NCBI RefSeq assembly: GCF_001043025.1
Contig: NZ_JYLD01000009.1
Span: 62,001-126,000 of the forward strand
Length of the DNA stretch: 64,000 bases
DNA from: Pseudomonas helleri
GTDB taxonomy: Bacteria; Pseudomonadota; Gammaproteobacteria; Pseudomonadales; Pseudomonadaceae
Direction: 5' to 3'
Every line of letters begins with the position of its first letter. Positions within the stretch are counted from its first letter, which is position 1. Position numbers and translations under genes: made by a program. Positions 45,853 through 58,506 of this stretch are shown one piece after another. The notes beneath the pieces were generated by a model that saw only the letters and a list, made by a program, of their open reading frames with translations, was not told where the DNA came from and did no database searches.

Positions 45853-47889
45853 ATGCCCTTGCGCCAGCGCCTCGAAAACCTTCCGGTCGGCCAGAAGTTG
45901 CTGGCCGCCCTCCTCGTCCTGCTGGCGACTGTGCTGGTGGTGGCCAACTTAACCTTCATCACCGCCGCGTACTGGATTTCACACGAAAGCACCGCCCCGC
46001 AAGCCTTGCAAACCCTGGGGCGGCTGGCGTCCAACCCTAAACTGATTGTTGAGTCGCTGGACTCTGCGTCACAGGCTGAGGCGTTGCTCGACGAAATAGG
46101 CAGCTACGCGCCTCTGCGCGCGGCGGCCATTTACGACGGCTCAGGGCACTTGCTGGCACAACTGCAACATGGCGAGCACCTGCCACTGCCCGAGCATTAC
46201 CGCCAGCTTGAAGCCTGGAGCCTGACCGAGCTGCGCAGCCATTTGATTACGCGCTTGCACAACGGCGATAAACCCTCAGGGCACTTGCTACTGATCGCCA
46301 GTAGCGAATTACCCGCCGCGTTTTACACCGGCACACTCACCGCGAGCCTGGGGATTTTGATCTTCAGCATTTTGCTGTGGCTGGTGGTTTCACGGCAGAT
46401 CAAACGGCTGATCACCCACCCCATCCACCGGCTTGAAGAACTCTCGCGCCAGGTCACCCGCGAAGAAAACTACGCCTTGCGCGCAGCACCGGGCAATCAC
46501 GATGAAATCGGCAGCCTGGCGGAAGCATTCAACACCATGCTGTCGCGTATCGAAGCGCGCGAACAAGAGCTCAAACGCGCCCGTGATGAGGCGCAGGCAG
46601 CTTACGACCAAGCCCAGACCCTGGCCGAAGAAACCCGCCATACCAACCGTAAGCTGGAGCTTGAAGTACAAGTTCGCAGCAAAATCGAGAAAAAACTGAC
46701 GGGGTTCCAGAACTACCTCAACAACATCATCGACTCAATGCCCTCCGCCCTGATTGCGCTGGACGACCAACTCTACGTCACCCAGTGGAACCAGGAAGCC
46801 AGCGCCCTGTCCGGTACGAAACTCGATGAGGCCATGAACCAGCCGATCTACCTGGCCTTCGAACCGCTAAAACCCTTTTTGCCGCAGCTTAAAGACACCA
46901 TTGAAACCCATCGCGTGGCCAAGATCGAACGGGTGACCTGGACCCAAAACGACGAAGTCCGCCACTATGCCCTGACCTTTTACCCGCTGACCGGCAGCAG
47001 CGGGCGCGGCGTGGTGATCCGTATCGACGACATTACCCAGCGCCTGTCACTGGAAGACATGATGGTGCAGTCGGAAAAAATGCTTTCGGTGGGCGGACTC
47101 GCGGCCGGCATGGCCCACGAAATCAACAACCCCTTGGGGGCGATTCTGCACAACGTGCAAAACATTCGCCGACGCCTGTCCAGTGACCTGCCAAAAAACC
47201 TGGAGGTCGCCGAACAGACCGGCATTACCCTGGATGCAATCAGCCACTACTTGCAGGCCCGCGAAGTGCCGCAGTTACTCGACGGCATCCAGCAGGCTGG
47301 CGCTCGCGCAGCAAAAATCGTCACCCACATGCTCAGCTTCAGCCGCCGCAGCAACCGGCAAATGAGCCCGTGCGATTTATCGGCGTTGATTGATCAGGCC
47401 ATAGACATTGCCAGCAATGACTTTGACCTGGCCCTGGGTTTTGATTTCAGGGGCCACGACATTGTTCGCCAGTTCGACCCTGAGCTCGGCCCCGTGCCCG
47501 GCATCCCCAACGAACTGGAGCAAGTGCTGCTCAACCTGCTGAAAAACGCGGCCCAGGCCATTCATCAGCGGCCCGCCAATACCGAACCTGGGCGCATCAT
47601 TTTGCGCACCAAACTCAACCCGCCCTGGGCGGAGATCCAGGTGGAAGACAACGGCGTCGGCATGCCCGAACAGGTGCGCAAACGCATCTTCGAGCCGTTT
47701 TTCACCACCAAGGAAGTCGGCCAAGGCACCGGGCTTGGCCTGTCTGTGTCGTACTTTATTGTCACCAACAACCACAAAGGGCAGATGGAAGTGCACTCCA
47801 CATTAGGCCAAGGCACCTGCTTCACCCTGCGCCTGCCACTGGCGGGCAACCTGCTGCCTTCTCACGAATCAACCACCATGGAACTGTAA
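45853..47889 (+). CDS. Membrane sensor histidine kinase (HAMP-PAS-HisKA-HATPase)
   Basis: 678 residues: membrane helix 1 (about 14-42), a periplasmic sensor (about 43-160) with the CHASE8-like pattern, membrane helix 2 (about 164-185), HAMP (about 186-240), a coiled coil, a PAS domain (about 280-395), the dimerisation domain with the phospho-histidine in LAAGMAHEINNPLGAILHNV (about residue 420), and an ATPase domain with NLLKNAAQAI, DNGVGMPEQV and GTGLGLSVSYF. Related to NtrB-like soluble-core kinases. No response regulator gene is adjacent, so the partner is unknown. It overlaps nothing and lies two bases before the adenosyltransferase gene. Confidence 0.92.
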   Translation: MPLRQRLENLPVGQKLLAALLVLLATVLVVANLTFITAAYWISHESTAPQALQTLGRLASNPKLIVESLDSASQAEALLDEIGSYAPLRAAAIYDGSGHLLAQLQHGEHLPLPEHYRQLEAWSLTELRSHLITRLHNGDKPSGHLLLIASSELPAAFYTGTLTASLGILIFSILLWLVVSRQIKRLITHPIHRLEELSRQVTREENYALRAAPGNHDEIGSLAEAFNTMLSRIEAREQELKRARDEAQAAYDQAQTLAEETRHTNRKLELEVQVRSKIEKKLTGFQNYLNNIIDSMPSALIALDDQLYVTQWNQEASALSGTKLDEAMNQPIYLAFEPLKPFLPQLKDTIETHRVAKIERVTWTQNDEVRHYALTFYPLTGSSGRGVVIRIDDITQRLSLEDMMVQSEKMLSVGGLAAGMAHEINNPLGAILHNVQNIRRRLSSDLPKNLEVAEQTGITLDAISHYLQAREVPQLLDGIQQAGARAAKIVTHMLSFSRRSNRQMSPCDLSALIDQAIDIASNDFDLALGFDFRGHDIVRQFDPELGPVPGIPNELEQVLLNLLKNAAQAIHQRPANTEPGRIILRTKLNPPWAEIQVEDNGVGMPEQVRKRIFEPFFTTKEVGQGTGLGLSVSYFIVTNNHKGQMEVHSTLGQGTCFTLRLPLAGNLLPSHESTTMEL

Positions 47890-47891
47890 AC

Positions 47892-48470
47892 ATGGGTTTT
47901 CGCTTATCAAAGATCTACACCCGCACCGGCGACAAAGGTGAAACAGGCCTTGGCGACGGCCGGCGTGTGCCCAAGGATCACCCGCGGGTAGAAGCCATCG
48001 GCGAAGTCGACACGCTCAACAGCCAATTGGGCCTGCTGCTGGCCGGGCTCAGCGCCCACAGCGTCGAGTGTTCGGGGCTAAATGAGGTGATTGAAGTGCT
48101 TGAACCTTGCCAGCATCGACTGTTCGACCTGGGTGGCGAACTGGCCATGCCGGTGTATCAGGCGCTCAACAACGCTGAAGTCGAGCGTTTAGAGGCGGCG
48201 ATTGACCGCTGGAATGAAGAGTTGGGCCCGCTGGAAAACTTCATTTTACCCGGCGGCTCCACCTTGATCGCCCAAGCCCACATCTGCCGCAGCCTGGCCC
48301 GCAGCGCCGAACGCCGCTGCCAGCAACTCAATGCTCTGGAGCCATTGGCCGGGGTGGGTCTGGCGTACATCAACCGGCTGTCAGACCTGCTGTTCGTGGC
48401 CGCGCGTTTGATTGCCAAACGCCAGGGGATAGCCGAGATCTTGTGGCAGGCGGCGGCTAAGCCCGCCTGA
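47892..48470 (+). CDS. Cob(I)alamin adenosyltransferase (PduO type)
   Basis: 192 residues. N-terminal KIYTRTGDKGETGLGDGRRV is the ATP-binding loop, and AHICRSLARSAERRCQQL and YINRLSDLLFVAARLI complete the PduO signature. It makes adenosylcobalamin from cob(I)alamin and ATP in the cytoplasm. Two bases after the kinase gene, likely co-transcribed. Confidence 0.93.
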   Translation: MGFRLSKIYTRTGDKGETGLGDGRRVPKDHPRVEAIGEVDTLNSQLGLLLAGLSAHSVECSGLNEVIEVLEPCQHRLFDLGGELAMPVYQALNNAEVERLEAAIDRWNEELGPLENFILPGGSTLIAQAHICRSLARSAERRCQQLNALEPLAGVGLAYINRLSDLLFVAARLIAKRQGIAEILWQAAAKPA

Positions 48471-48497
48471 GGCACGTGCGCCCTCATTGTGTGCGCT

Positions 48498-48622
48498 CTG
48501 TAGGAGCGAGCTTGCCTCGCGATCTTTTGATCTTCAACACACATCGGGTAGGAGCTCGATCTTTTCACGGCTGCTTCGCACCCGATCGCAGCCTTCGTGC
48601 CTCGGCAGCGACTACTGAGATC
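48498..48622. repeat. REP-type repeat cluster
   Basis: CTGTAGGAGCGAGCTTGCCT-CGCGATCTTTTGATC (48498-48532) is the reverse form of the repeat core at 7020-7055. At 48585-48620 the reverse complement of the GTCGCTG-C/A-CGAGG...GGCTGCGATCGG motif (also near 6850 and 54572) is present. Nothing else is in the gap 48471-48654. Confidence 0.75.
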
Positions 48623-48654
48623 GTGCGCCCCTTGCTTCAACACCGTACTGAGGT

Positions 48655-49599
48655 CTATTCCTGTGGCCAGAACGCGCGGATTCCGGCAACGCCCTGTGCG
48701 CCGATGTTCCATGCTTGCTGGCAATCGTCCGGCCCCAACCCGCCCAGCAAAAACACCGGCTTGTTGAAGTTGGCGATCAACGCCTGCGCCTGCTCCCAGC
48801 CCAAAGGCTGTGTATCCGGGTGGGTCTGGGTCGGCAATACCGGCGACAGGGTCACAAAATCCACGTCCATCTGCTCGGCCAACGCCAGTTCTTCTGCGTT
48901 ATGGCACGAAGCCGCCAACCAGCGCTCTTTTGCCAACGGCCGGCCTTTGGCGGCGTATTTACGCAATTGCGCCGCCGTTAAATGCCAACCCGCCGAAGGA
49001 AAATCCCCCAGCCATTCCAGCGGACCTTTGAGCATCAGTTGCGCCTTGCCGGCACACAACCCGGCCGCATCCACCGCCAAATCGCGGTACTTGGGGTCGT
49101 AACCATTGGGCGCACGCAGTGAAACCAGCTTGATACCGCCTGCAATGGCCTTCTGCAAACTGCGCAACAACTCCGGCGTCTCCAGCCCGTCCGGGGTGAT
49201 CAGGTATTGATCCGGCAAACGCGCAGCCGCCACTATCGGCTGATTCGCCGCCGGGAACTCATAACTGGCCAAGTCTCGCGCCGAAGCCCACGCCAATGGC
49301 TGACCTTCTGCACCATGAGGCTCGCCCGTGAATTGCGAAACTTCCCAAACATCAAGCAGAACCTGCTTGTCCGGGTAATCATGCTGAACCTTGATCAACG
49401 GTCGCGCAGCGCTCACCGTAATCCCCAGTTCTTCTTGCAGCTCACGATTCAACGCAGCCTCGACCGACTCCCCTGCCTCGACCTTGCCACCAGGGAACTC
49501 CCAGAGCCCGCCTTGATGCTGAGTATCAGCGCGACGGGCAATCAGTACCTTGCCGCCCTCGCCACGGATAACGGCCGCAGCCACATGAATTCGTTTCAC
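48655..49599 (-). CDS. Nudix hydrolase / thiamine-phosphate-synthase-like fusion
   Basis: 314 residues, two domains. Residues 1-130 are a MutT-type Nudix hydrolase with the box GGKVEAGESVEAALNRELQE-ELGI (all metal-binding residues present), suggesting 8-oxo-dGTP clean-up. Residues about 135-314 resemble the ThiE barrel: YLITPDGLETPELLRSLQKA, VDFVTLSPVLPTQTHPDTQP and FLLGGLGPDDCQQAWNIGAQ. This fusion is normal for Pseudomonas MutT proteins; whether the second domain works on thiamine compounds is unknown. Confidence 0.92.
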   Translation of the reverse strand: MKRIHVAAAVIRGEGGKVLIARRADTQHQGGLWEFPGGKVEAGESVEAALNRELQEELGITVSAARPLIKVQHDYPDKQVLLDVWEVSQFTGEPHGAEGQPLAWASARDLASYEFPAANQPIVAAARLPDQYLITPDGLETPELLRSLQKAIAGGIKLVSLRAPNGYDPKYRDLAVDAAGLCAGKAQLMLKGPLEWLGDFPSAGWHLTAAQLRKYAAKGRPLAKERWLAASCHNAEELALAEQMDVDFVTLSPVLPTQTHPDTQPLGWEQAQALIANFNKPVFLLGGLGPDDCQQAWNIGAQGVAGIRAFWPQE

Positions 49600-49712
49600 C
49601 CTTGTGCTTCCTCTAATCCGGCCTGTTGCCAGGCTTTAAACGCCAAACCTTGGTATCTACCCGCACCAACGTTCTACGCGAGCATGGCCTGCATGCTCGC
49701 GTAGAGCAGTGA

Positions 49713-50930
49713 TCAGGTACGGTATTCAGCGTTGATTTTCACGTACTCGTGGGACAAGTCTGTGGTCCAGATGGTTTCGCTGGCGGTGCCGCGACCCAAT
49801 TCGATGCGAATGGTGATTTCTTCGCGAGCCATCACCGCCGAGCCCTGCTCTTCGGTGTAAGTGGCCGCACGTGCGCCGCCGCTGGCAATGCACACTTCGC
49901 CGAGGAACACGTCGATTTTGCTCACGTCCAGGTCCGGCACACCGGCACGCCCAACGGCCGCCAAAATACGGCCCCAGTTCGGGTCAGAGGCAAACAGCGC
50001 AGTCTTGATCAACGGCGAGTGAGCCACGGTGTAACCGACGTCCAGGCATTCCTGGTGGTTGCCGCCGCCATTCACTTCAACGGTCACGAACTTGGTCGCG
50101 CCTTCGCCGTCACGCACGATGGCCTGGGCCACGTCCATGCACACTTCAAACACCGCCTGCTTCAAGGCTGCGAACAGCGGGCCGCTGGCTTCGGTGATTT
50201 CTGGCAGGTTGGCTTTGCCAGTGGCAATCAACATGCAGCAATCGTTGGTCGAGGTGTCGCCATCGATGGTGATGCGGTTGAACGACTTGTTGGCACCGTC
50301 AAGCAACAAGTTTTGCAGGACGTCGCGGGACACTTTGGCGTCGGTCGCGATGTAACCCAGCATGGTGGCCATGTTCGGACGAATCATGCCCGCACCTTTG
50401 CTGATGCCGGTGACGGTGATGGTCACGCCTTCATGCTCAAATTGACGGCTCGCCCCTTTCGGCAAGGTGTCTGTGGTCATGATGCCGGTGGCCGCTTCGG
50501 CCCAATGGTTCTCCGACAGGTCGTCCAGCGCTGCTTGCAAAGCACCTTCAATTTTCTCAACCGGCAGCGGCTCGCCGATCACACCGGTGGAATACGGCAG
50601 CACAGCGCTCGCATCCACACCCGTCAGTTCAGCCAGCTTGGCGCAGGTGCGTGTGGCCGCGATCAGGCCCGGCTCGCCGGTACCGGCGTTGGCATTGCCA
50701 GTGTTGGTCAGCAGGTAGCGCACTGGCCCCTGAACACGTTGCTTGGCCAAAATCACCGGCGCAGCGCAAAAGGCATTCAAGGTGAACACGCCAGCGACGT
50801 TCGAACCTTCAGCGCAGCGCATGACCACGACATCCTTACGCCCAGGACGCTTGATACCGGCGCTAGAAATACCCAGCTCAAAACCGGCCACCGGGTGCAA
50901 AACAGGCAAAGGACCAAGACCAACAGCCAT
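49713..50930 (-). CDS. argJ: Bifunctional ornithine acetyltransferase/N-acetylglutamate synthase
   Basis: 405 residues. The self-cleavage site with the nucleophilic threonine is in KGAGMIRPNMATMLGYIATD (about residue 190), and the oxyanion TGVIGEPLPV region and C-terminal SDPNWGRILAAVGRAGV are complete. ArgJ recycles the acetyl group in arginine synthesis. About 110 bases separate it from the secA stop region, same strand, downstream-upstream order secA then argJ then the Nudix fusion, as is usual in pseudomonads. Confidence 0.95.
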   Translation of the reverse strand: MAVGLGPLPVLHPVAGFELGISSAGIKRPGRKDVVVMRCAEGSNVAGVFTLNAFCAAPVILAKQRVQGPVRYLLTNTGNANAGTGEPGLIAATRTCAKLAELTGVDASAVLPYSTGVIGEPLPVEKIEGALQAALDDLSENHWAEAATGIMTTDTLPKGASRQFEHEGVTITVTGISKGAGMIRPNMATMLGYIATDAKVSRDVLQNLLLDGANKSFNRITIDGDTSTNDCCMLIATGKANLPEITEASGPLFAALKQAVFEVCMDVAQAIVRDGEGATKFVTVEVNGGGNHQECLDVGYTVAHSPLIKTALFASDPNWGRILAAVGRAGVPDLDVSKIDVFLGEVCIASGGARAATYTEEQGSAVMAREEITIRIELGRGTASETIWTTDLSHEYVKINAEYRT

Positions 50931-51044
50931 GACGCGCTCCTACATAGAGATGACAGTTCCGCCAATGGGCGGGAATTCAATGGTAAAACGCCGCGACGGC
51001 TAAAGCCGGTCGCGGCGCAGGTGTTTCAGCAAATGAAGCGGGCT

Positions 51045-53798
<2,754 letters not shown>

Positions 53799-54105
53799 AT
53801 CGGCAGGATCTTCCACACATAGGGATGGAGGGCGGCCCCGAGAGTCGCCCGAGCAGCCCTGATGGCCGCATGCGAGCGAGCATTCTACCCGGAAACGGCG
53901 GTGAGGAAAGTGGCGTTATTCCACGATACTGGTACAGCGTTGTGACGGGGCCTGACTAAAATAAGGCCTTTTTGCGGAACTTCAACCCATGCAGTGAAGA
54001 AGTTACCTATTGATTTTGCATATAAACTTAACCGTTTCAGGTCTGTGTCGAGGGAAATGGCGGTTTCTGCTAGGATTGCCATTCAGTTTTCTCAGGTGTT
54101 TGATC

Positions 54106-54558
54106 ATGGCATTTCGCCCACACCCAGCACGTGCACCCGCCGTTCTGCTCCGCGAGGCCAAGCCCCTAAAAGCCATCTTCGGCCATGCCAAGCGCCTTGC
54201 GCACCTGCAACGCCTGCTTGAAAGCCAACTCCAGCCTGCCGCCCGCGAACATTGCCACGTGGCGTCCTGGCGTGAAGGCAGCTTGTTGTTAATCGTCACC
54301 GATGGCCATTGGGCCACGCGTTTGCGCTACCAGCAAAAACGCCTGCAGCGTCAATTGCAGGCCTTTGACGAGTTCGCCAGCCTGACCCGGATTTTGTTTA
54401 AAGTGCAGCCGCCGACCGTGCAAGCCAAAGTCGGCGGGCACACCCATGACCTGTCAGTGGATGCCGGGCAAACCATCCAGGCCACCGCCGAAGGCATCAG
54501 CGACCCGGCCCTGCGCGCAGCCCTTGAACGCCTGGCCAGCCATGCCCGCCCAAAATAA
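54106..54558 (+). CDS. DUF721 (DciA-like) domain protein
   Basis: 150 residues from the ATG at 54106 (MAFRPHPARAPAVLLREAKP). The middle part, HLQRLLESQLQPAAREHCHV and LLIVTDGHWATRLRYQQKRL, matches the DUF721 family; DciA members help load the replicative helicase DnaB. The gene is divergent from secA, a usual position. The 307-base spacer holds both promoters but I could not fix them. Confidence 0.85.
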   Translation: MAFRPHPARAPAVLLREAKPLKAIFGHAKRLAHLQRLLESQLQPAAREHCHVASWREGSLLLIVTDGHWATRLRYQQKRLQRQLQAFDEFASLTRILFKVQPPTVQAKVGGHTHDLSVDAGQTIQATAEGISDPALRAALERLASHARPK

Positions 54559-54569
54559 ACCCACCATCT

Positions 54570-54606
54570 GTAGTCGCTGACGAGGAACGAGGCTGCGATA
54601 CGGGCC
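54570..54606. repeat. Interspersed short repeat copy
   Basis: TGTAGTCGCTGACGAGGAAC-GAGGCTGCGAT, the same motif as near 6850 and (reverse) 48590. It lies between the convergent DUF721 and HerA-like genes. Confidence 0.6.
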
Positions 54607-54620
54607 GCAGGACCGCCGCT

Positions 54621-56099
54621 TCATTTACGCTTGCCATTACCCAGCAACGACCCCAATAACCCGCGCACCAATTGACGGCCCATCTGGCTCGCGGCCTGGC
54701 GTGCCATGGATTGCAGGGCTTTGCCGGTACTCGTCCCCAGAAACTCACCCGCCTGATCCAGCAAGCTCGGCTCATGGGGCGACGCAGGTGCTTGCCCTTC
54801 TGGCGCCTGACCCTTGCGCGCCTGCAGCACTTCGTAAGCCGATTCGCGGTCTATGGGTTTGTCATAACGCCCCTGCAAGGGCGAACTGGCAATCAAGGCC
54901 GCCCGCTCAGCCTCACTCAGCGGCCCGATGCGCGACTGCGGCGGCGCAATCAATACGCGCTGAACCATCGCTGGCGTGCCCTTTTCTTCGAGCATGCCCA
55001 CCAACGCCTCGCCGGTCCCCAGTTCGGTCAACACCGCCAAGGCACTAAATGCCGGGTTCGGGCGAAACCCGTCGGCCACCGCCCTCAGCGACTTTTGCTC
55101 TTTAGCGGTGAACGCACGCAATCCATGCTGAATGCGCAAACCCAATTGCGCCAGCACCGTGTCAGGCAAGTCCGCCGGTGATTGCGTGACAAAGTACACG
55201 CCTACACCTTTGGAACGAATCAACCGAACCACTTGTTCCAAACGGTCTTGCAGTGCCTTGGGCGTATCGGCAAACAACAAATGCGCCTCGTCGAAAAACA
55301 GCGCCAGCAAGGGCTTGTCGGCGTCGCCACGCTCCGGCAATTGCTCAAACAGCTCAGCCAACAGCCACAACAGAAAGGTCGCATACACTTTGGGCGCTTC
55401 GTGCACCAGGCGGCTGGCATCCAGCAAATGGATGCGCCCACGGCCATCGCTGGCAGGCTGCAAGAGGTCTTCGAGTTGCAGCGCAGGCTCACCAAACAAC
55501 GACTCGGCGCCCTGCTGCTCTAACGTGGCCAAACGGCGCAATAACGCCTGACTGGACCCCGTCGTCATCAACGCTGCGTCTTCGCCCAGCACGTCCGGGT
55601 TCTCACGCAAATGCCCGAGCAGCGCCTTGAGGTCTTTGAGGTCCAGCAGCAACAAGCCTTCGCGATCAGCCACTTTAAACGCCGCGTACAACGCAGACTG
55701 CTGGCTGTCGGTCAGCTCAAGCAAACTGCCCAGCAGCAACGGCCCCATTTCGCTCAGGGTTGTGCGCAACGGATGGCCCGTTTTGCCCTGGATGTCCCAC
55801 AGGGTGACCGGGTACGCCTTGGGCTGATAATTCAGCCACGGCATGCTGGCAATGCGCTCCGCAATTTTGCCTTGGGGATTGCCCGCCGCGCCCAGCCCAC
55901 ACAGGTCGCCCTTGATGTCGGCGGCAAACACGGCAACCCCCGCATCGCTGAATTGCTCAGCCAAACGTTGCAGGGTGACGGTTTTACCGGTCCCCGTGGC
56001 ACCCGCCACTAAACCATGGCGATTGGCCAAACGTAACGACTGAGCAATGGGCTGACCCGCAAGGTCAGCGCCGAGTACAAGAGCAGAAGAGTCAGGCAT
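54621..56099 (-). CDS. HerA-like ATPase (DUF853, YjgR family)
   Basis: 492 residues. Walker A HGLVAGATGTGKTVTLQRLA, Walker B LLALFFDEAHLLFADTPKAL, and YFVTQSPADLPDTVLAQLGL sensor-like segment are the hallmarks of the HerA/FtsK branch. The C-terminal 90 residues are alanine/proline-rich and end with a basic GNGKRK tail. Cytoplasmic; the role of the family is not settled. Confidence 0.88.
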   Translation of the reverse strand: MPDSSALVLGADLAGQPIAQSLRLANRHGLVAGATGTGKTVTLQRLAEQFSDAGVAVFAADIKGDLCGLGAAGNPQGKIAERIASMPWLNYQPKAYPVTLWDIQGKTGHPLRTTLSEMGPLLLGSLLELTDSQQSALYAAFKVADREGLLLLDLKDLKALLGHLRENPDVLGEDAALMTTGSSQALLRRLATLEQQGAESLFGEPALQLEDLLQPASDGRGRIHLLDASRLVHEAPKVYATFLLWLLAELFEQLPERGDADKPLLALFFDEAHLLFADTPKALQDRLEQVVRLIRSKGVGVYFVTQSPADLPDTVLAQLGLRIQHGLRAFTAKEQKSLRAVADGFRPNPAFSALAVLTELGTGEALVGMLEEKGTPAMVQRVLIAPPQSRIGPLSEAERAALIASSPLQGRYDKPIDRESAYEVLQARKGQAPEGQAPASPHEPSLLDQAGEFLGTSTGKALQSMARQAASQMGRQLVRGLLGSLLGNGKRK

Positions 56100-56294
56100 T
56101 TTGCCACCTTTGATTAATCTTTCACGGGTCCGCGTCGATACCCTCTTAATGCTAGACCAGAAAATTCCTGATTTAGCGTAGGAAAGCCCACTTATAAATA
56201 CTCAAATCGCTTCTGTTCTAGCCGTGATTTGTAGAGTGCGCGTTTTACAGCGTGTAGGCCTCACATTTATAGAACTTAGCGGACCCTTCTAGCC

Positions 56295-58184
56295 ATGAAT
56301 AAAAACCTGCGTTTCAGTCATAAAATCCTGCTGGCTGCGTCCCTGATTGTCATAGCCGCGTTCTCACTCTTTGCCTTGTACAACGATTACTTGCAGCGCA
56401 ATGCCATCCGCAACAACCTCGACAACTACCTGCATGAGATGGGCAGTGTCACCGCCAATACCATTCAAACATGGCTCGGCGGGCGCATTTTGCTGGTCGA
56501 AAACCTCGCACAATCGTTGGCCATCAACCCCGAGCCCGCCCAAGCCGCCAGCTTGCTGGAGCAGAAGGCGCTGACCAGCACCTTCATGGCCGATTACTTT
56601 GGTGACAACCAGGGCGCATTCACCATTCGCCCTGACAGCAAAATGCCCGACGGTTTCGATCCGCGCACCCGCCCCTGGTACAAGGACGCCGTCAACAGCG
56701 CCAGCGCCAGCCTGACCGAACCGTACATTGATGCGGTCACCGGGCAGATGATCATCTCGATTGGCAGCGCCGTGAAAAAATCCGGGCAGACACTGGGCGT
56801 GGCCGGTGCTGACCTGAGCCTGCAAACCATCACGGACACCATCAATGCCTTGAACTTTAATGGCCTGGGCTATGCCTTTCTGATCAGTGGCGACGGCAAA
56901 GTCCTGGTTCACCCGGACAAAACCCTGGTCACACAGTACCTGAAGGATATTTACCCGCAGGACACGCCGCCCATCAGCAGCGCGTTCAGCGAAATCCAGG
57001 CCAACGGCAAAACCCGGATCGTGACCTTTACCCCGGTCAAAGGGCTGGGGAACGTCAACTGGTCAATCGGTCTGTCCGTGGACAAAGAAAAGGCCTTTGC
57101 CGCACTGAACACATTCCGGACATCGGCGGTGATTGCCACAGTGATTGCCGTGATTTCGATCATCGCCCTGCTCGGCCTGTTGATCCGCTTGCTGTTGCAG
57201 CCCCTGCACGTCATGACCCGCGCCATGCAGAACATTGCCGAAGGTGAAGGCGATTTGACCCGCCGCCTCGACGTAAACTCCAACGACGAGTTCGGCACCC
57301 TGGGCAGTGCGTTCAACGACTTTGTAGAGCGCATTCACACCTCCATGCGCGAAGTGTCATCCGCCACCGCGCAGGTTAACGAAGTGGCCCTGCGCGTGGT
57401 CAGCGCCTCCAACTCGTCAATGCTCAACTCCGACGAGCAGGCCAGCCGCACCAACAGTGTTGCCGCCGCCATCAACGAACTGGGCGCCGCCGCCCAAGAG
57501 ATCGCCCGCAACGCCGCCCAGGCCTCACAACAGGCCAGCGACGCCCGCGGCCTGGCGACCGAAGGCCAGCAAGTGGTTGAGCGCAGCATCAGTTCCATGC
57601 AGCAACTGTCGCAAATGCTCGGCACGTCCAGTGGCCATATCGAGTCGCTCAACGGCAAGACCGTGAATATTGGGCAGATCCTCGAAGTGATCACCAGCAT
57701 CTCGCAGCAAACCAACCTGCTGGCCCTCAACGCCGCCATTGAAGCGGCCCGCGCCGGAGAAGCCGGGCGCGGCTTTGCCGTGGTGGCCGATGAGGTGCGC
57801 AACCTGGCACACCGCACTCAAGAGTCAGCGCAACAAGTCCAGGCGATGATCGAAGAGTTGCAAGTCAGCGCCCGCGCCTCGGTCAGCACCATGGATGAAA
57901 GCCAGCGCCACAGCGAAGACAGCGTCGAAATCGCCAACCTGGCCGGTGAGCGGCTGGTCAGCGTGACCGAACGTATTGGTGAGATTGACGGCATGAACCA
58001 GTCCGTGGCGACCGCAACCGAAGAGCAAACCTCGGTGGTTGAGTCGATCAACATGGACATTACCGAGATCAATACGCTGAATCAGGAAGGGATTGAAAAC
58101 CTGCAATCCACCTTGCGCGCCTGCACCGACCTCGAACAACAGGCCGCTCGCCTCAAGCAATTGGTGGGCAGTTTCCGTCTCTAA
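56295..58184 (+). CDS. Methyl-accepting chemotaxis protein (dCache type)
   Basis: 629 residues: membrane helix about 11-31, a double-Cache periplasmic sensor (about 35-275) with [20 protein letters not shown] and the [19 protein letters not shown] stretch known from amino-acid receptors PctA/PctB, membrane helix about 278-300, HAMP, and the cytoplasmic rod with the hairpin tip [20 protein letters not shown]. Probably senses amino acids; specificity is not proven. No chemotaxis gene adjoins it. Confidence 0.93.
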   Translation: MNKNLRFSHKILLAASLIVIAAFSLFALYNDYLQRNAIRNNLDNYLHEMGSVTANTIQTWLGGRILLVENLAQSLAINPEPAQAASLLEQKALTSTFMADYFGDNQGAFTIRPDSKMPDGFDPRTRPWYKDAVNSASASLTEPYIDAVTGQMIISIGSAVKKSGQTLGVAGADLSLQTITDTINALNFNGLGYAFLISGDGKVLVHPDKTLVTQYLKDIYPQDTPPISSAFSEIQANGKTRIVTFTPVKGLGNVNWSIGLSVDKEKAFAALNTFRTSAVIATVIAVISIIALLGLLIRLLLQPLHVMTRAMQNIAEGEGDLTRRLDVNSNDEFGTLGSAFNDFVERIHTSMREVSSATAQVNEVALRVVSASNSSMLNSDEQASRTNSVAAAINELGAAAQEIARNAAQASQQASDARGLATEGQQVVERSISSMQQLSQMLGTSSGHIESLNGKTVNIGQILEVITSISQQTNLLALNAAIEAARAGEAGRGFAVVADEVRNLAHRTQESAQQVQAMIEELQVSARASVSTMDESQRHSEDSVEIANLAGERLVSVTERIGEIDGMNQSVATATEEQTSVVESINMDITEINTLNQEGIENLQSTLRACTDLEQQAARLKQLVGSFRL

Positions 58185-58197
58185 GCAATAAATGGCC

Positions 58198-58371
58198 TTA
58201 CGGCTTGGGGTCAGCTTCAGCGTCTTGCTGTAGTTGCTCCCAAAGCCTGGCGGCGTCAGGAAAATCAGTGCCATCCTCGGGGCTGAGGGCGTCCGGGTCG
58301 TAACGACTCAAACAGCCCTCACCCACCGTGGCCGGGGCGCTGGAGGTAGCCTTGTCGAGTGGATCAGGCAT
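58198..58371 (-). CDS. Small hypothetical protein (57 residues)
   Basis: 57 residues from the ATG at 58371, with a strong GGAGG seven bases upstream. Acidic and proline-rich (LSRYDPDALSPEDGTDFPDA), ending with WEQLQQDAEADPKP. Convergent with the chemoreceptor gene. Unrecognised, but the ribosome site supports it. Confidence 0.6.
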   Translation of the reverse strand: MPDPLDKATSSAPATVGEGCLSRYDPDALSPEDGTDFPDAARLWEQLQQDAEADPKP

Positions 58372-58406
58372 GGCGAATCCTCCAGCGTCCAATCTGTAGA
58401 AAATCC

Positions 58407-58491
58407 GTGGGAGCGGGCTTGCTCGCGATGCAAACGACTCGGTTTGTCAGACGCACCGGGCAGACACTATCGCGAGCAAGCCCGCTCCCAC
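58407..58491. repeat. REP doublet (REPIN)
   Basis: GTGGGAGCGGGCTTGCTCGC-GAT at 58407-58429 and its exact reverse complement at 58469-58491, spaced by about 40 bases. Typical of the mobile inverted REP pairs of P. fluorescens-group genomes. Confidence 0.92.
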
Positions 58492-58506
58492 AAAAACCTT
58501 CTCGCA

